From: Thiomicrorhabdus lithotrophica
GTDB taxonomy: Bacteria; Pseudomonadota; Gammaproteobacteria; Thiomicrospirales; Thiomicrospiraceae
Length of the DNA: 64,000 nt
Assembly (NCBI RefSeq): GCF_029201445.1
Contig: NZ_CP102381.1
Location: 186,001 to 250,000 of the forward strand
Reading direction: 5' to 3'
Below, one piece after another: positions 35,863 to 44,930 of the stretch; the first letter of the stretch is position 1, and each line of letters begins with the position of its first letter. A program made the translations under genes and the position numbers. Below the pieces are notes generated by a model. That model did not search any database. It saw nothing but the letters and a program-made list of their open reading frames with translations, and was not told the DNA's origin.

Positions 35863-36948
35863 ATGATTAGTCAAATTGTAAAGAATGATTTAAAACCTCT
35901 AACTATTGCCATTGACCACGGTCAATATACAACAGAAGTTTTAGAAAAACTTGGACAAGCGGGTGCGTTTCGTCATCATATTCCGTCCCAAAACAATGGA
36001 AAACTGGACCTATTTGGAACCATTGCAGACATGGCGATTGTCTCAGAAGAGTGCATGTCAACCGGGTTTATGATGTGGGCACAGGTAGTGTGTGCTTGGT
36101 ATATTGAAAACTCAGACAACGAATGGTTAAAGAGTGATATTTTGCCTAAAATGGTTGAAGGCGAGTATTTTGGCGCCACTTCTCTTTCTAATCCAATGAA
36201 GTATTTTGCTGGGATTGAAGATTTGAAACTTTCTGCAGAAGAGACTGACGAAGGTTATATCATCAATGGAACACTTCCTTGGGTATCGAATTTATTGGAA
36301 GGTTCAAGTAAGCACTTTTTTGGTTCTATTTTCACTATCCATGATAAACACGGTAAAGAAGACCGAGATGCTATGGCGCTCATTCCATGTGATCTAGAAG
36401 GTTTAACAATGAAGCAGATGGTTGAGTTTGTCGGTATGGAAGGCACTGGAACTTATGCGCTTATTTTCGATAACGCATTTTTACCAAAAAAATATTTACT
36501 ATCAGACCCTGTACAACCACTGCTTAAAAAAATGAAAGCAGGGTTTATTTTGCTCCAAACAGGCATGGCTGCTGGTGTTATTCAGGGGTCTATTAATGAA
36601 ATGAATAAATCAAATCTAACCCTTTCTGAAATTAATGAATATTTAGATGATTCTCCAGAAGAGTTGCAAGAAGAACTTGAAGACGCCATTGAGTTTATAA
36701 AAGAACTTTGTGAAGAGCCTTATACAGAAGGTGAAGATTACATAAAGTCTGTATTAGAAGCTAGATTGTTAGGTGCTGAAATTTGTAAACGATCAGCAGA
36801 TTCAGTTATGCAGCACGCAGGCGCAAAAGGCTATATTGTTGATGCAGCCGCACACCGTAAGCAGCGTGAAGCCTATTTCGTTATTATTGTTACGCCTTCA
36901 ATTAAACATCTAAGAAAAGAAATTTCTAGAATTGAAGAAGCGGCTTAG
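35863..36948 (+). CDS. Acyl-CoA dehydrogenase-fold flavoprotein
   Basis: The 361-residue protein resembles the ACAD superfamily: helical N-terminal domain, a beta domain with G-A-T-S-L-S-N-P-M and G-Y-I-I-N-G-T-L-P-W-V-S-N, and a helical C-terminal domain with Q-H-A-G-A-K-G-Y. There is no clear catalytic Glu of true acyl-CoA dehydrogenases. Related family members act as flavin monooxygenases or oxidases (SfnB/DszC, nitroalkane oxidase), which suits an operon with an electron-transfer protein. An acidic insertion (about 250-285) is odd. It is 10 bp upstream of the rubredoxin fusion gene. Confidence 0.7.
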   Translation: MISQIVKNDLKPLTIAIDHGQYTTEVLEKLGQAGAFRHHIPSQNNGKLDLFGTIADMAIVSEECMSTGFMMWAQVVCAWYIENSDNEWLKSDILPKMVEGEYFGATSLSNPMKYFAGIEDLKLSAEETDEGYIINGTLPWVSNLLEGSSKHFFGSIFTIHDKHGKEDRDAMALIPCDLEGLTMKQMVEFVGMEGTGTYALIFDNAFLPKKYLLSDPVQPLLKKMKAGFILLQTGMAAGVIQGSINEMNKSNLTLSEINEYLDDSPEELQEELEDAIEFIKELCEEPYTEGEDYIKSVLEARLLGAEICKRSADSVMQHAGAKGYIVDAAAHRKQREAYFVIIVTPSIKHLRKEISRIEEAA

Positions 36949-36957
36949 GAGAAAAGC

Positions 36958-38319
36958 ATGAGTCAGCCTTATCAAAAATATATATGTAGAACGTGTGGAT
37001 TAATTTACGATGAAGAGTTGGGTGATGAAGATTCTGGTTTAGCCCCAGGCACTCGCTTTGAAGATATTCCAGACGATTGGTATTGCCCATTATGCCTAGT
37101 CAGTAAAGATGACTTTGTATTAGTTGATACAACTAAAAAAGTGTCGTCTGATCAGCCTAAGCGTAAAGTGAGCAATAAGGCTGATGTACTGATTATTGGT
37201 TCTGGTTATGCGGGTTGGCAGGCAGCTGAGGCGATTAGAAAAGAAAATTCCGATGCCGTCATTACTTTATTAACAGCAGATGATGGAATGGTTTATCCAA
37301 AGCCTGCCTTATCCATGGCTTTAAGTCAGAATAAAACACCTGATGACTTACCTGAAGCGACAGCAAATCAAAAAGGGGCTGAATTAGATTTAGGCGTTAA
37401 AGTCAGAACAAAGGTCATGTCCATTAATACGCAACGTAAAAAAGTCATGACAACGACAGGCAGTTTTAGCTATAAAAAATTAATTCTAGCAACAGGTGCG
37501 AAAGCGATGGCACCAAAAGTTGAAGGTGATGCTGCACATGAAATAGTGACGATTAACGATCTGACTGCTTATAAAAAGTTTTACAAAGCGCTTAAAGGTG
37601 TTCAAAAAGTAACGTTAATTGGCGGCGGTCTGATTGCTACGGAGTTAGCTGAAGATTTAAGAGCATTTGGTGTTGAGGTCGATATGATTGTGAGAGGCTC
37701 TCATTTGATGAGTCAGATTATGCCAGAAGCGATTTCACACAATTTAGAAGCAAAGTTACGCGAACGTGGTGTTAATTTAATCTTTAACTCTGAGGTTAAA
37801 GAGATGAATAAGTCCGAAAATGGTTATGTGTTAAAAACTGATCAAGGTGAAACTTTTGATGCTCAACTGGTACTGGCAGCCATTGGCATTTTGCCAAACA
37901 TCGCTTTAGCTAAAAAAGCCAAAGTTGAAACAAATTTAGGTATTTGTATTGATGCGAATTGCCAGACAAATGTTCAAGATGTTTATGCGGTTGGTGATTG
38001 TGCGGAAGCGGATGGTGTTGTTCAGGCTTATTTAGAACCGATTAGAAGGCAGGTTAAAGCTCTGGCTTCACATGCGTATGGCGATTCATCAGAACGTTTT
38101 GAGGTGTTGCCAACGCTAATTAAAACTAAAACACCAAGTTTATCAATCATGTTAAGTCCGCCTTTACATGCAACACATGGTCAATGGGAGCTTAATATGA
38201 ACGTAGGTGAAAACCAACGTTTACACTATACCGTTGATGGCGAGGTTTCTGGCTTTGCCTTAAGTGGTGAGTTTGTTACCTCTGCAAACAAACTTTATAA
38301 AGAGTTGTATTCAGCATAA
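36958..38319 (+). CDS. Rubredoxin / rubredoxin reductase fusion
   Basis: The 453-residue protein joins an N-terminal rubredoxin (four Fe ligands Cys10, Cys13, Cys43 and Cys46; D-D-W-Y-C-P-L-C) to an FAD/NAD(P)H-dependent reductase of the NorW/rubredoxin-reductase class. The reductase part has [24 protein letters not shown] and Y-A-V-G-D-C-A-E. It can carry electrons from NAD(P)H through flavin to the Fe site in one chain, probably for a partner oxidase or monooxygenase. The ACAD-like protein 10 bp upstream is the natural candidate. It ends the operon. Confidence 0.85.
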   Translation: MSQPYQKYICRTCGLIYDEELGDEDSGLAPGTRFEDIPDDWYCPLCLVSKDDFVLVDTTKKVSSDQPKRKVSNKADVLIIGSGYAGWQAAEAIRKENSDAVITLLTADDGMVYPKPALSMALSQNKTPDDLPEATANQKGAELDLGVKVRTKVMSINTQRKKVMTTTGSFSYKKLILATGAKAMAPKVEGDAAHEIVTINDLTAYKKFYKALKGVQKVTLIGGGLIATELAEDLRAFGVEVDMIVRGSHLMSQIMPEAISHNLEAKLRERGVNLIFNSEVKEMNKSENGYVLKTDQGETFDAQLVLAAIGILPNIALAKKAKVETNLGICIDANCQTNVQDVYAVGDCAEADGVVQAYLEPIRRQVKALASHAYGDSSERFEVLPTLIKTKTPSLSIMLSPPLHATHGQWELNMNVGENQRLHYTVDGEVSGFALSGEFVTSANKLYKELYSA

Positions 38320-38340
38320 ATTTACCAAGTTCTCTCCTAT

Positions 38341-38367
38341 AAACAAGCTCTTTTTTAGAGCTTGTTT
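38341..38367. terminator. Hairpin between the rubredoxin fusion and the activator gene
   Basis: AAACAAGCTCT/AGAGCTTGTTT with a T5 loop, between converging genes. The T tail is short. Confidence 0.55.
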
Positions 38368-38384
38368 ACCTTTATTAAGCTAAG

Positions 38385-40079
38385 TCACATGCCTAATTTT
38401 TTCAATCTATAGCTAAACTGACGTGGCGTCATATTAAGTAATAAGGCGGCTCGTGTTTTATTACCTCTTGCCATTTCTAAAGCCTGTTGAAGGCGATCTT
38501 TCTCATTTTCGGATACACGCCAATAGGCTCTCTTTTCATCAGGAGCATGAATCGGGTCAAAAAATTCCTGTGTTGTATAAGGCTGAAGTTCAGGCGGTGA
38601 CGGGGGTGTTGGATGTGTTGGGATAGGATTTGGTACTTGAGAGGTTTGCCAGCTTTCAATGGTTGTGGTGGTGGTGTTCTGTTGAGGTGCGATTGATGGT
38701 GAGCCGCCACGGATAATCCCGCTCTCTTCAGTGATAATGCGGTTAATTAAGTTTGACGAAATTAGACGATTCTTATCAGCTAGTAATACAGCTCTTTTAA
38801 TAATGTTTTCAAGTTGTCTAATGTTACCAGGCCAGTCATATCGTTCTAAAAACGCCATGGCTTCTGGATCAAATATGGCGCTTGCAGAATATTCCTGGTT
38901 GGCTTGGTTAAGAAAGTGTCTTGCCAAGAGTCTAATGTCACCTTCGCGATCACGCAATGCAGGGAGTTCAATAGGGAATACATTTAAACGATAAAATAAA
39001 TCTAGCCTAAAAGCGCCGTTATTAACGGCTTCATGTAAGTCTTTATGTGAAGCAACAATGATTCTAATATCGATTGGAATGGGTTTTGTTGCACCAATTC
39101 TAGTAATCGTTCGCTCTTCAAGAACACGAAGCAATTTGGCTTGTAGGCCTAAAGCCATATCACCAATTTCATCTAAAAAGAGCGTTCCATGATGGGCAAG
39201 TTCCATTTTTCCTTGTTTGGCTTGAACAGCACCGGTAAAAGCACCTTTTTCATGACCAAATAGCTCAGATTCTAATAACTCATCAGGAATTGCTGAACAG
39301 TTAATTGCAATGAATGGCCCATCTTTTCGATGTGAAGCAAGGTGTAACATCCGAGAGAAACGCTCTTTACCTGTCCCTGATTCGCCTTGAAGCATGACCG
39401 TAACCGAGGTGTTTGTTGCTCGGCCTACTTTGTTTAAAGCCGCCATTAGAGCAGAGCTTTCGCCAATAATTCCATACTGACTTCCTTGGCCAAGAGCCAT
39501 AGATCTAAGTTGCTCGTTCTCTTCTTTTAATCTATGAGTTTGACGCTCAAGCATGGCGTGGACCGCCAGTATTTCACTCACAAAAAGAGAAATAAGCTTT
39601 AATAGCCCCAGGTCTTTGTCTAATGATCGGCGTGGATTGGCTAAGCGGTTAACAGCAAACACGCCAATGACTGTGTTGTTTCTGGTAATCGGTGTCGCAA
39701 TAAAAGAGACTTTTCCTTCTGGTAAGGTGGATCGGTCAACCGTTCTAAATAAATAGTCATCTTCTTTATCAATGTCAGAAACAATGGTTGGCGTCCCGGT
39801 ATACATTACCTTGCCAGAAATTCCTTCACTCATAGCAAAGCGACTTCGACTAATTTCTTCTTCTGTTAATCCGTAGGAATAGGCTGTGTGTAAGTAGCCG
39901 GAGTCACCATCTTGTAGAAGAATTCGACCACGATTTAAACCCATTTGTCTTGATATTAGGCTGAGAATTGTGTGAATCGCTTTTTCAGGATCATAAGCGT
40001 TTTCAATCTGTTCTGCAGCCTCTTTGATAACAATGTATTCAGAATGATTTGCTATATCTAAGTGTTCGACTTTTTTCAC
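38385..40079 (-). CDS. Sigma54-dependent transcriptional activator (GAF-AAA+-Fis, NifA/NorR type)
   Basis: The 564-residue enhancer-binding protein has a GAF sensor (about 20-175), AAA+ domain with Walker A G-E-S-G-T-G-K-E (232-239), the sigma54-contacting G-A-F-T-G-A (279-284) and Walker B F-L-D-E-I-G-D (301-307). A Pro/Thr-rich linker (about 465-515) leads to a Fis-type helix-turn-helix ending N-K-T-R-A-A-L-L-L-N. All catalytic elements are intact. The domain order is that of NifA and NorR, but no nif or nor genes are present. It lies amid three units with sigma54-like promoters, so I infer it controls them. Confidence 0.88.
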   Translation of the reverse strand: MKKVEHLDIANHSEYIVIKEAAEQIENAYDPEKAIHTILSLISRQMGLNRGRILLQDGDSGYLHTAYSYGLTEEEISRSRFAMSEGISGKVMYTGTPTIVSDIDKEDDYLFRTVDRSTLPEGKVSFIATPITRNNTVIGVFAVNRLANPRRSLDKDLGLLKLISLFVSEILAVHAMLERQTHRLKEENEQLRSMALGQGSQYGIIGESSALMAALNKVGRATNTSVTVMLQGESGTGKERFSRMLHLASHRKDGPFIAINCSAIPDELLESELFGHEKGAFTGAVQAKQGKMELAHHGTLFLDEIGDMALGLQAKLLRVLEERTITRIGATKPIPIDIRIIVASHKDLHEAVNNGAFRLDLFYRLNVFPIELPALRDREGDIRLLARHFLNQANQEYSASAIFDPEAMAFLERYDWPGNIRQLENIIKRAVLLADKNRLISSNLINRIITEESGIIRGGSPSIAPQQNTTTTTIESWQTSQVPNPIPTHPTPPSPPELQPYTTQEFFDPIHAPDEKRAYWRVSENEKDRLQQALEMARGNKTRAALLLNMTPRQFSYRLKKLGM

Positions 40080-40101
40080 TAATTTTCCTACAATTGAGCT
40101 G

Positions 40102-40127
40102 CTGAACGTTGCTTAAAAAATGTTCAG
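40102..40127. promoter_or_regulatory. Inverted repeat CTGAAC-N14-GTTCAG
   Basis: Exact 6-bp arms 23 bp upstream of the activator gene and 70 bp upstream of rof. It could be an operator for either gene. Confidence 0.35.
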
Positions 40128-40197
40128 AACTAAACGAATAAATATAACTTTCATAGTACCATCTTGTTGAATAAACATGAAGCGAGAAGGAGAGGAG

Positions 40198-40413
40198 ATG
40201 GCTATTTCTTGTGCTGATTATGAGCAATTAGAGCTTGCCGCTATGCAAGGGATTTCAATGTGTTTGATTTTTAAAAATGTTGATTCTGGTAACTATTTAG
40301 TCAAAGGTGTTATTGAAACTTTATATGTTAAACAAGGTGAAGAATATCTTTTGTTTCATGATGGTCAGGAATACGCTTTAAATGACTTTCAATCGATTGA
40401 TAGGATAGGTTGA
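40198..40413 (+). CDS. rof: Rof (YaeO)-family Rho-binding antiterminator
   Basis: The 71-residue protein follows the Rof pattern: I-S-C-A-D-Y-E-Q-L-E-L-A near the start, where E. coli Rof has I-N-C-D-D-Y-D-N-L-E-L-A, followed by a small Sm-like barrel with E-Y-L-L and a final S-I-D. Rof binds Rho and weakens termination. The start is ATG 40198 because AGGAGAGGAG directly precedes it; the ATG at 40177 lies before that site. It diverges from the activator gene. Confidence 0.78.
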   Translation: MAISCADYEQLELAAMQGISMCLIFKNVDSGNYLVKGVIETLYVKQGEEYLLFHDGQEYALNDFQSIDRIG

Positions 40414-40429
40414 GTTTTTTAGATGATAG

Positions 40430-40462
40430 ATACGCCATTTTCATAAAATGGCGTATTTTTTT
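40430..40462. terminator. Bidirectional terminator between rof and the porin gene
   Basis: A 12-bp stem ATACGCCATTTT/AAAATGGCGTAT with a 3-base loop and T runs outward. Confidence 0.88.
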
Positions 40463-40492
40463 CTGAATGTTTGTTCGGATGTTCTATCTAAG

Positions 40493-41710
40493 CTAGAACT
40501 TAATACTTGTCCAAACCCACACTTTTGATGTATCAGCAGAGTAAGTGTCTGCAGTATAGTTGGCATATTTAACACCGACTAAATAATTCTTCCCGAATTT
40601 TTTTGCGGCTAATAAATCTAACTCAGTACCATAATTGTCGCCATCTTTATCCGATTTAAAGTCATGGTACATTGCGGCTAATTTAATGCCCGCTACCTTA
40701 GTGCCAAGCTTGGCATAAGTATCAACTAGTCCTTTTGCCGGAGTAGATAAAAACTTGTCTGCCCAACCATTGTATAAGTGCAAAGTAGCAAGAGGTGTTT
40801 GGAATGATGAGGTTCCATCCCCGCCAAGCTTTTCTTGTGCAACCATAGCTGTCACACCGCTAAATTTAGTGCCCAGTTTTAGGTGGTAGTAGTCTCCACC
40901 AACGGCACTTGGTGCATCTGCATATTTAGACTGGTCTGCGTATTCAGCAAAATAAGTTACCCCTACCTTTTCAGATACTTTTGCGGAACCATTTATTCTA
41001 GCACCAACGGTTTGATTGTCTGCTGTACTGTCGAGTGTGTCGATAAGATAGCCATATCCCGTTAAGGTTGTTTTAGGTAATATTTTATAGTCCAGTTTTA
41101 TTGCATGAGTTGCCATTGGAATTTGTAAACCAAGAGGGTTATCTTGTTCTGCAATATAGGCGTAGTCTACTTTGAGACCATCAATCTCATTCATTAAAAG
41201 ATGTGCGCCGTTGTATACCTGTTCAGTTTGTCGCCATCCCACATTACCTAAAAAGCGGTTATCCATAATAATGCGCTGTTTACCCGCTTTGATGTTTGAC
41301 TTTGAAAAGCTGTAATCAATCCAGGCCTGGTTCAATCTTGTAATCGCTGGATCTAAGATTATTCCTTTAGTTGAGCTAGAATTTGAATCAGGTCCCTTTG
41401 GTACTTTATATTCATCTCTGCCACCAATTGCCTCAGTACCAGACATTTCTACAAATGCGCTAAATCCTTTAAAATCACCGGTTTTATAGCCGATACGTGT
41501 TCTTTCGGTAATTGCCGTTCCTGAGTCTGAGCCATCTACATCAACGGATTCATAACGAACGGTAATATCGACATTCGCTTTACCGTTAGTTAACGCTTCT
41601 GTAAAGTTATCTCCCGCAATGGCAGGTTGAACGCTGAAAATAGCACTAGACATAGCTAATGCTAGAGGAGTTAAAACTTTTTTGGTTTTTAAAGACATTT
41701 TTATTGTCAT
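40493..41710 (-). CDS. Outer-membrane porin-like protein
   Basis: The 405-residue protein has a Sec signal peptide (about 1-32, ending P-A-I-A-G-D), then alternating amphipathic strands with many Gly/Tyr residues, and ends in aromatic Phe (W-T-S-I-K-F), as outer-membrane barrels do. It is probably a substrate-entry porin. It lies 163 bp downstream of the ABC permease gene on the same strand and is likely part of or read through from that unit. A copy of CCAGGCCTGG (41321) codes N-Q-A-W. Confidence 0.78.
   Translation of the reverse strand: MTIKMSLKTKKVLTPLALAMSSAIFSVQPAIAGDNFTEALTNGKANVDITVRYESVDVDGSDSGTAITERTRIGYKTGDFKGFSAFVEMSGTEAIGGRDEYKVPKGPDSNSSSTKGIILDPAITRLNQAWIDYSFSKSNIKAGKQRIIMDNRFLGNVGWRQTEQVYNGAHLLMNEIDGLKVDYAYIAEQDNPLGLQIPMATHAIKLDYKILPKTTLTGYGYLIDTLDSTADNQTVGARINGSAKVSEKVGVTYFAEYADQSKYADAPSAVGGDYYHLKLGTKFSGVTAMVAQEKLGGDGTSSFQTPLATLHLYNGWADKFLSTPAKGLVDTYAKLGTKVAGIKLAAMYHDFKSDKDGDNYGTELDLLAAKKFGKNYLVGVKYANYTADTYSADTSKVWVWTSIKF
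41321..41330. repeat. Iterated palindrome core CCAGGCCTGG in the porin gene
   Basis: A 10-base core; in this frame it codes Q-A-W rather than P-G-L-V. Confidence 0.85.
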
Positions 41711-41873
41711 GCTTTTATCCTTTATTAAATTGTTATCAGCTAGCTTTAAATATAAAAACTAGCCTCATGATTAATATCAACGTCTTTGTTGTATATTTTT
41801 TGGGTTGCTTACTTCATTAAAGTGAGCGGTCTTTGGAGAGGGAGTGTTGAAAATAATTTATGAATTCTTGGTT

Positions 41874-42704
41874 CTATTCCATGCGCCATGAATAACGTTT
41901 GATTAGCATCACAGCAATGGCGTCTAACATGTAACCAATTACACCTATGACAACAACGATGGCGGCAAGTGAATCGTAATCTAAGGTGTCACGAGCATCG
42001 TTGATGGCATAGCCTAAACCCGATGTTACACCTAAGTATTCGGCTGGTACCAATACTACCCAAGCCACACCAATTGCTAGGCGAATACCGGCGAAGACAT
42101 CTTGGGCGATAGCAGGCATAATCACTCTGCGAAGCATTTGAAAACCATCTGCTCCTAAGTTTTTAGCAACACTGAACCAGTTAGGGTCGATACGCTGCAC
42201 ACCGTGTGCAGTACCGAAGATAATTGGCCAAACCGTTGCCATAACAAGTAAGAAAATGATGGCATTGTCCCAAGTTTGAAAAGCGAGTACAGCAATCGGC
42301 ATCCAAGCTAATGGGCTAATCATTCGTAAAAACTGAAAAGGCATATTAGCGACTTGGCGAACGGCTACAAAATAGCCAACCATTACGCCTACTGGTACAC
42401 CGATAACGATACCCCAAAAAAGACCGATAATGATTCGATATAAACTGGAGTAAATGGTTTCCCAAATTGAACCTGTTTCTATCAAATAGCCAAGTGCCGA
42501 AAAGGCTGGGCCAGGAGCAAAAGCAGCAAAGGCTTCAGTATCAGGATTAGATTGAATTAAAATTCCGCCAATCCACCAAAGTAACAAAAGAATACCCATG
42601 CCTAAAGTAGCATTGGCAAAGTTTTGTACGCTCGGAGGAAGTCTCTTAAAGCCAGTGTTAATCTGGCTAAAAGAAAATGTTGGCTTTGTCTCTGCTATGC
42701 TCAT
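41874..42704 (-). CDS. ABC transporter permease (NrtB/SsuC/CynB family)
   Basis: The 276-residue protein has about six membrane helices and a BPD-type loop (A-K-N-L-G-A-D-G-F-Q-M-L-R-R-V-I-M-P-A). Relatives move nitrate, cyanate, bicarbonate, taurine and alkanesulfonates. It overlaps the binding-protein gene by 4 bp. With cyanase nearby under the same kind of promoter, cyanate is one candidate substrate. Confidence 0.88.
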   Translation of the reverse strand: MSIAETKPTFSFSQINTGFKRLPPSVQNFANATLGMGILLLLWWIGGILIQSNPDTEAFAAFAPGPAFSALGYLIETGSIWETIYSSLYRIIIGLFWGIVIGVPVGVMVGYFVAVRQVANMPFQFLRMISPLAWMPIAVLAFQTWDNAIIFLLVMATVWPIIFGTAHGVQRIDPNWFSVAKNLGADGFQMLRRVIMPAIAQDVFAGIRLAIGVAWVVLVPAEYLGVTSGLGYAINDARDTLDYDSLAAIVVVIGVIGYMLDAIAVMLIKRYSWRME

Positions 42705-43954
42705 AAAACAAATACCTCTTCACGTTCGGTTGGGTTCGCTGGATTTACACCAGGCACTTTGTCCCAAACTTCATATTTGTCCATCGCGTTTTTAACGTAG
42801 TCATAATTCACTAAGTCTTTAACAACAAAGTCTGTGTCTAAGTCATTTAAGAAAGTCTTATCACCTGCCACTAAAGTATTTTTCAATTCATCAATGATGA
42901 ACTTGGTTGCTGATGGGTAAGGGTATGGATTGAAATCAATACGTCCCACGTCCCAATCGTCATGCTTAATAGCATCAGGCGTTTCGTAATGTTCAGGTGC
43001 ATAATCTGTCATTGCTTTTAAAACAACTTTTGCTTTCATTGGAAGATATCTTTTACCTTCACGAGATAGCATCTTAGCCACTTCTTCTTTGTTTTCTTGA
43101 GCGTATAAAGCACCGCGTACCACGGCGTTCATTACTTTTTGAGACCATTCTTTTTTCTTATCAACGTGCTCATCATGCATACACACCACACAACAAGGAT
43201 GGTTTTTCCAAACATCACCAGTGAAACGAAGCATTTTCGCGCCAGCTAAAACTTCACCCGCTGCGTTGAAAGGTTCTGCCACAATGTATGCATCAATTTT
43301 CTTAGCAGCTAATGCAGGAGGCATATCTGGTGGTGGCATGATTTGTAGATTAACTTGGTTTGGCTTAAGAGGATCAGTTTGATCTTGAATGACTGGCTCT
43401 AAACCAGCATTTTTAAGGGCCATTTGTAAAACGATGTTATGCATTGAATACCAGTAAGGAACAGCAATCTGTTTACCGCCTAGTTCTTCAAACTTATTCA
43501 CACCAGTGTGCTTACCAACAACTAATCCAGAACCGTTTGTGTGAGCCCATCCAGTAATTTTTACTGGGAACTTGTTGTTGTATCGCATCCAAACGGGAAT
43601 GGGTTTTAGGAAGTGAACTAAGTTGAATTTCTTAGCAGCAAATCCTTCAATTAATGGAGACCAGCCACGAATTAGAGTTGGTTTTTCTGCTTTAAGACCT
43701 TCGTCTTCAAAGAAGCCCATAGCGTGTGCAACGAGTAATGCACTGGCATCAGTAATGGGTAAGTAACCGATACGTACAACTTCATCATCAGGCATTTCCA
43801 TGTTAGCCATGGCTTCTAGAGGTAGGCTCATTGCGGCTGTCAAGCCACCAGCAGTAGCCAGGCTGTCAAGAATAAATTCTCGACGACCTTTTTCAGGGTT
43901 AAATTTATAATCTACTTTTGCGGATTCTTCATTAATATCACAAAGATGGCACAT
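42701..43954 (-). CDS. ABC transporter substrate-binding protein (NrtA/CmpA-like)
   Basis: The 417-residue protein has the NMT1/NrtA periplasmic-binding fold starting at R-I-G-Y-L-P-I-T-D (about 62). The N-terminus is unusual: M-C-H-L-C-D comes first and the signal-like twin-Arg stretch G-R-R-E-F-I-L-D-S-L-A-T-A-G-G begins only at about 23. It may be a Tat substrate with a Cys-rich leader. It is the central gene of the ATPase/binding-protein/permease unit. Confidence 0.87.
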   Translation of the reverse strand: MCHLCDINEESAKVDYKFNPEKGRREFILDSLATAGGLTAAMSLPLEAMANMEMPDDEVVRIGYLPITDASALLVAHAMGFFEDEGLKAEKPTLIRGWSPLIEGFAAKKFNLVHFLKPIPVWMRYNNKFPVKITGWAHTNGSGLVVGKHTGVNKFEELGGKQIAVPYWYSMHNIVLQMALKNAGLEPVIQDQTDPLKPNQVNLQIMPPPDMPPALAAKKIDAYIVAEPFNAAGEVLAGAKMLRFTGDVWKNHPCCVVCMHDEHVDKKKEWSQKVMNAVVRGALYAQENKEEVAKMLSREGKRYLPMKAKVVLKAMTDYAPEHYETPDAIKHDDWDVGRIDFNPYPYPSATKFIIDELKNTLVAGDKTFLNDLDTDFVVKDLVNYDYVKNAMDKYEVWDKVPGVNPANPTEREEVFVL

Positions 43955-43994
43955 GGTAATTCTCCTTGAAGGCGATAAATATAAAATAATTAAA

Positions 43995-44780
43995 TTAAGA
44001 GGCTTGTTGTTCTAATTCAGCTTGTTTGGCTTGATCGATTTTTTCGAATTCTTCGAATAGTTTTTCTTTAAGTGCGACAAACTCTGCTGAGCTGCGGTTT
44101 CTCGGGTATTCAACAGGAACCTCAAGAGAGCCAACGATTCGACCAGGGTTATGATTCATGATGACAACCTTGTCGGCCATCGCTACGGCCTCTTCAATGT
44201 CGTGAGTCACTAAGACCATTGTGATTCCTTGGTCGTGACAGATTTGCGCCACTTCTGTTTGAAGTTGTGAGCGTGTGAAGGCATCTAAGGCAGAAAAGGG
44301 TTCATCAAGCAGTAATACTTCAGGTTCTGCAGCTAATGATCGAGCCAGGGCAACACGTTGTTGCTGACCACCAGAAAGTTGTTGTACGTTTTTGTTTTTA
44401 TGTTCAGCCAGGCCAACCATATCTAAAAGGTTTTCAACACGATCTTCGTTACCTTTGTAGGTGCCAGCAAATACTAATGATAGCGCTGCGTTTTCACGTA
44501 CTGTCATCCAAGGGTATAATGAAGGTTTTTGAAACATCATGTTCCATTTTGCATTAGGTTTGTAAACCGTATGGCCATTGATGCGCACAGCGCCTTCTGT
44601 AGGCATTAACAAACCAGCCAGCATCTGTAGTAACGTTGACTTACCGCAACCGCTTCGTCCTATCAGAGCGGTTAGCTGACCTTTTGGGATGGTTAGGTTA
44701 ATGTTGTCTAGCGTTGGCGAGGTTTGCTTTTTATTGTAATAGTGCGTTAGATCTGAGATCCAAATGTTAGAAGCTGACAT
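43995..44780 (-). CDS. ABC transporter ATP-binding protein (NrtD/SsuB/CynD family)
   Basis: The 261-residue ATPase has Walker A G-R-S-G-C-G-K-S-T (41-49), signature L-S-G-G-Q-Q-Q-R (135-142), Walker B L-L-L-D-E-P and the H-loop V-T-H-D. It is first in its unit, 41 bp before the binding protein. A sigma54-like promoter and an activator-type inverted repeat lie upstream. Confidence 0.92.
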   Translation of the reverse strand: MSASNIWISDLTHYYNKKQTSPTLDNINLTIPKGQLTALIGRSGCGKSTLLQMLAGLLMPTEGAVRINGHTVYKPNAKWNMMFQKPSLYPWMTVRENAALSLVFAGTYKGNEDRVENLLDMVGLAEHKNKNVQQLSGGQQQRVALARSLAAEPEVLLLDEPFSALDAFTRSQLQTEVAQICHDQGITMVLVTHDIEEAVAMADKVVIMNHNPGRIVGSLEVPVEYPRNRSSAEFVALKEKLFEEFEKIDQAKQAELEQQAS

Positions 44781-44820
44781 GAATGTTCCTAAATTAATTT
44801 CTATCGATAGTGGGTCTAAC

Positions 44821-44836
44821 GCACTTATATTGCCAA
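44821..44836 (-). promoter_or_regulatory. Candidate sigma54 promoter of the ABC transporter-porin unit
   Basis: On the minus strand TTGGCAATATAAGTGC has GG and GC exactly 10 nt apart. It lies 40 bp before the ATPase start codon. Confidence 0.6.
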
Positions 44837-44908
44837 TATTTATTTTATTTATATAAATCAGATAGTTATCAGTTTTTTATATGGAATGTAAACAAATTTA
44901 GGAGTGTG

Positions 44909-44930
44909 TTTGTTACTAAATGTTAACAAT
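44909..44930. promoter_or_regulatory. Candidate activator-binding site upstream of the ABC unit
   Basis: TTTGTT-N10-AACAAT matches the inverted repeat at 35046 in 11 of 12 arm positions; both continue with TT after a short gap. It lies 73 bp upstream of the sigma54-like promoter. Confidence 0.55.

Noticed and set aside
40177-40197. Earlier ATG for rof
   Set aside because: The strong AGGAGAGGAG site lies between it and the ATG at 40198.
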